The notes beneath the pieces were generated by a model. The model had not been told where the DNA came from, did not search any database, and saw nothing but the letters and a program-made list of their open reading frames with translations. Position numbers and translations under genes: made by a program. From assembly GCA_031418455.1 (NCBI GenBank), contig JANOXJ010000224.1, forward strand, positions 1 to 16,726: 16,726 nt of DNA, written 5' to 3'. The stretch is from JANNVZ01 sp031418455. GTDB lineage: Bacteria; Bacteroidota; Bacteroidia; Flavobacteriales_D; Sanyastnellaceae. Positions 15,597 through 16,726 of this stretch are shown piece by piece; position 1 is the first letter of the stretch, and every line of letters starts with the position of its first letter.

Positions 15597-16726
15597 TTAA
15601 AATATTTTTTTAAAAGTTATCAATTTATCTGTTGCGCTGTCTGCTATAAACCCGCTGGTTTCAAACGCCTTTTTCGATGCAATATTTTCAGGTTTTACCA
15701 ACGCCTCTATTTCATTTATTCCCACACGGTTTGCAAACAAATACTGCACTGCCTTTTGCACAATTGTTTTAGACAAGCCTTTACCACGATGCGTTTTTGC
15801 AATAGAGTAATTGACCAAGGCTACTCCGTTATTCAAATCAAATCTCAGTTGTCCGACCGGGTCTTCCTTATCTAAAAAAAGTAAGAAAATATTTTTATCA
15901 GAATTGACTTTTGCAGAAAACCAATTTACATGATCAGTATACTCTATTGGTTTTTGGTTGAATGAATTTTGTCTTACTTCCGGATCATTGGCCCAATGGT
16001 AATATAAGTCCACATCATCCGCAGTGGCTAGTCGCATAGACAGTTGGCTTGCACAAAGTTGTTTCAAATGTGCTCTTAATCTTTCAGGAGATTTACCATC
16101 AATCCATTCATGCTGTTGTTGCAGTTGAATATTAAATTCATCTGTTCTTTGGAGTATTTCCTTCAATGAATTTTTGGAGTTATCCATATTCAACTCAACC
16201 ATATTACCCAAACTTACAGCGGCATTTTGGTTTAAGATTCCTTGCAATATCCCCTTCTGATTCTCAGCAGTATAGCCCGTTAAAAGACCAATACCGACAG
16301 CACAACACTCCAGCGATATACTGCTGCCCGGGCAAATGGCCACCTCGCAATGGCGCAATAGTGCAGCCAATTCAGAAGCTGTCAAATTAAAATGCAAGAG
16401 GATTTTTTCAGATTGCTTTTCGCTCAAATCTTTCAGCCCAGGCAAATGAGGATTTATATCACTCACCATCAAATGCACTTCCTTTACCTGATCTATTTGC
16501 AACAACACTTGAGCAAATTTTAGTGTAAGGTTGTGCTCATCGGCCGCCCCCATACTTACAAATACTTTGGAAACATTAGTGATTGGCTTGTGCGATTTTT
16601 CCCTTATTAAAAATGGCTCGCGCAACAAAACATACTTTAGCCCAAGCAATAATTTGGTGTATGACTCACAATCATAGTCGCTTTCCTTAACACCTTCTGC
16701 ATGGTTTATTACTACATCGGCCACAT
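15597..16726 (-). CDS. pseG-pseH fusion: PseG-type UDP-sugar hydrolase fused to a GNAT acetyltransferase (partial, N-terminus outside the window)
   Basis: The visible 375 or so residues hold two domains. The first (about 1-222) matches the C-terminal two-thirds of PseG, which removes UDP from UDP-2,4-diacetamido-2,4,6-trideoxy-altrose. Landmarks are the ADVVINHAEG start, FVSMGAADEHN (55-65, like the FICMGGTD block of Campylobacter PseG) and CPGSSISLECCAVG (131-144). The second (about 228-375) is a GNAT fold with HWANDPEVRQNSF (243-255) and the acetyl-CoA loop HRGKGL (312-317), the place PseH would fill by acetylating the 4-amino group. The boundary is near base 16043. A GTG at 16724 is not a credible start: PseG normally has about 100 more residues before this point, and the frame runs off the edge. 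The next gene is pseI. The acetyl acceptor is inferred from fusion and context. Confidence 0.9.
   Translation of the reverse strand, partial: VADVVINHAEGVKESDYDCESYTKLLLGLKYVLLREPFLIREKSHKPITNVSKVFVSMGAADEHNLTLKFAQVLLQIDQVKEVHLMVSDINPHLPGLKDLSEKQSEKILLHFNLTASELAALLRHCEVAICPGSSISLECCAVGIGLLTGYTAENQKGILQGILNQNAAVSLGNMVELNMDNSKNSLKEILQRTDEFNIQLQQQHEWIDGKSPERLRAHLKQLCASQLSMRLATADDVDLYYHWANDPEVRQNSFNQKPIEYTDHVNWFSAKVNSDKNIFLLFLDKEDPVGQLRFDLNNGVALVNYSIAKTHRGKGLSKTIVQKAVQYLFANRVGINEIEALVKPENIASKKAFETSGFIADSATDKLITFKKIF

Noticed and set aside
16722..16724. GTG that could be read as the start of the PseG-GNAT gene
   Set aside because: PseG proteins have about 100 residues before this point, and the frame stays open to the window edge, so it is an internal valine codon of a gene cut by the window.

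Overview
The window looks like a chromosomal segment from a member of the Bacteroidota. The evidence is a SusC/SusD outer-membrane pair, Bacteroidota-style GT51/transpeptidase and MBOAT proteins, AT-rich spacers, no clear Shine-Dalgarno sequences before the starts I checked, and one good match to the phylum's TAnnTTTG promoter element. I cannot place it to genus. I see no tRNA, rRNA, CRISPR array, transposase, integrase or attachment site. No stretch over 300 bases lacks a gene. The largest gaps are 10218-10424, 4795-4982 and 9488-9659.

Layout from left to right. (1) 1-4794, minus strand: a TonB-dependent SusC transporter followed by its SusD lipoprotein, closed by a strong perfect-stem terminator at the window start. 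No glycosidase, peptidase or sigma/anti-sigma gene accompanies the pair here, so its substrate is unknown. (2) 4983-9487, minus strand: four closely packed genes transcribed in the order mnmH, selD, MBOAT O-acyltransferase, SGNH-like partner, with gaps of 1, 45 and 1 nt. The first two make 2-selenouridine in tRNA anticodons from selenophosphate. The last two form a membrane acyl-transfer pair that probably decorates an extracytoplasmic glycan. A hairpin plus T-run lies between this block and susC. (3) 9660-10217, minus strand: a secreted fasciclin-domain protein with its own terminator. (4) 10425-12902, plus strand: a class A penicillin-binding protein (PBP1A type), divergent from the fasciclin gene, carrying an unusual four-cysteine insert. 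It ends at a terminator shared with the converging flippase gene. (5) 12980-16726, minus strand: part of a pseudaminic acid and surface-glycan locus. A PseG hydrolase fused to a GNAT acetyltransferase (PseH-like, cut by the window edge) is followed by the PseI synthase and a Wzx-type flippase.

Regions 4 and 5, and possibly the acyltransferase pair, all concern the cell envelope: peptidoglycan synthesis, nonulosonic-acid glycan assembly and export, and glycan acylation. The genes belong to known families, and I found no clear undescribed multi-gene system. The most unusual points are the putative zinc-ribbon insert in the PBP, the terminator-like hairpin ahead of susC, the PseG-GNAT fusion, and the acyltransferase pair placed directly behind the selenouridine genes.
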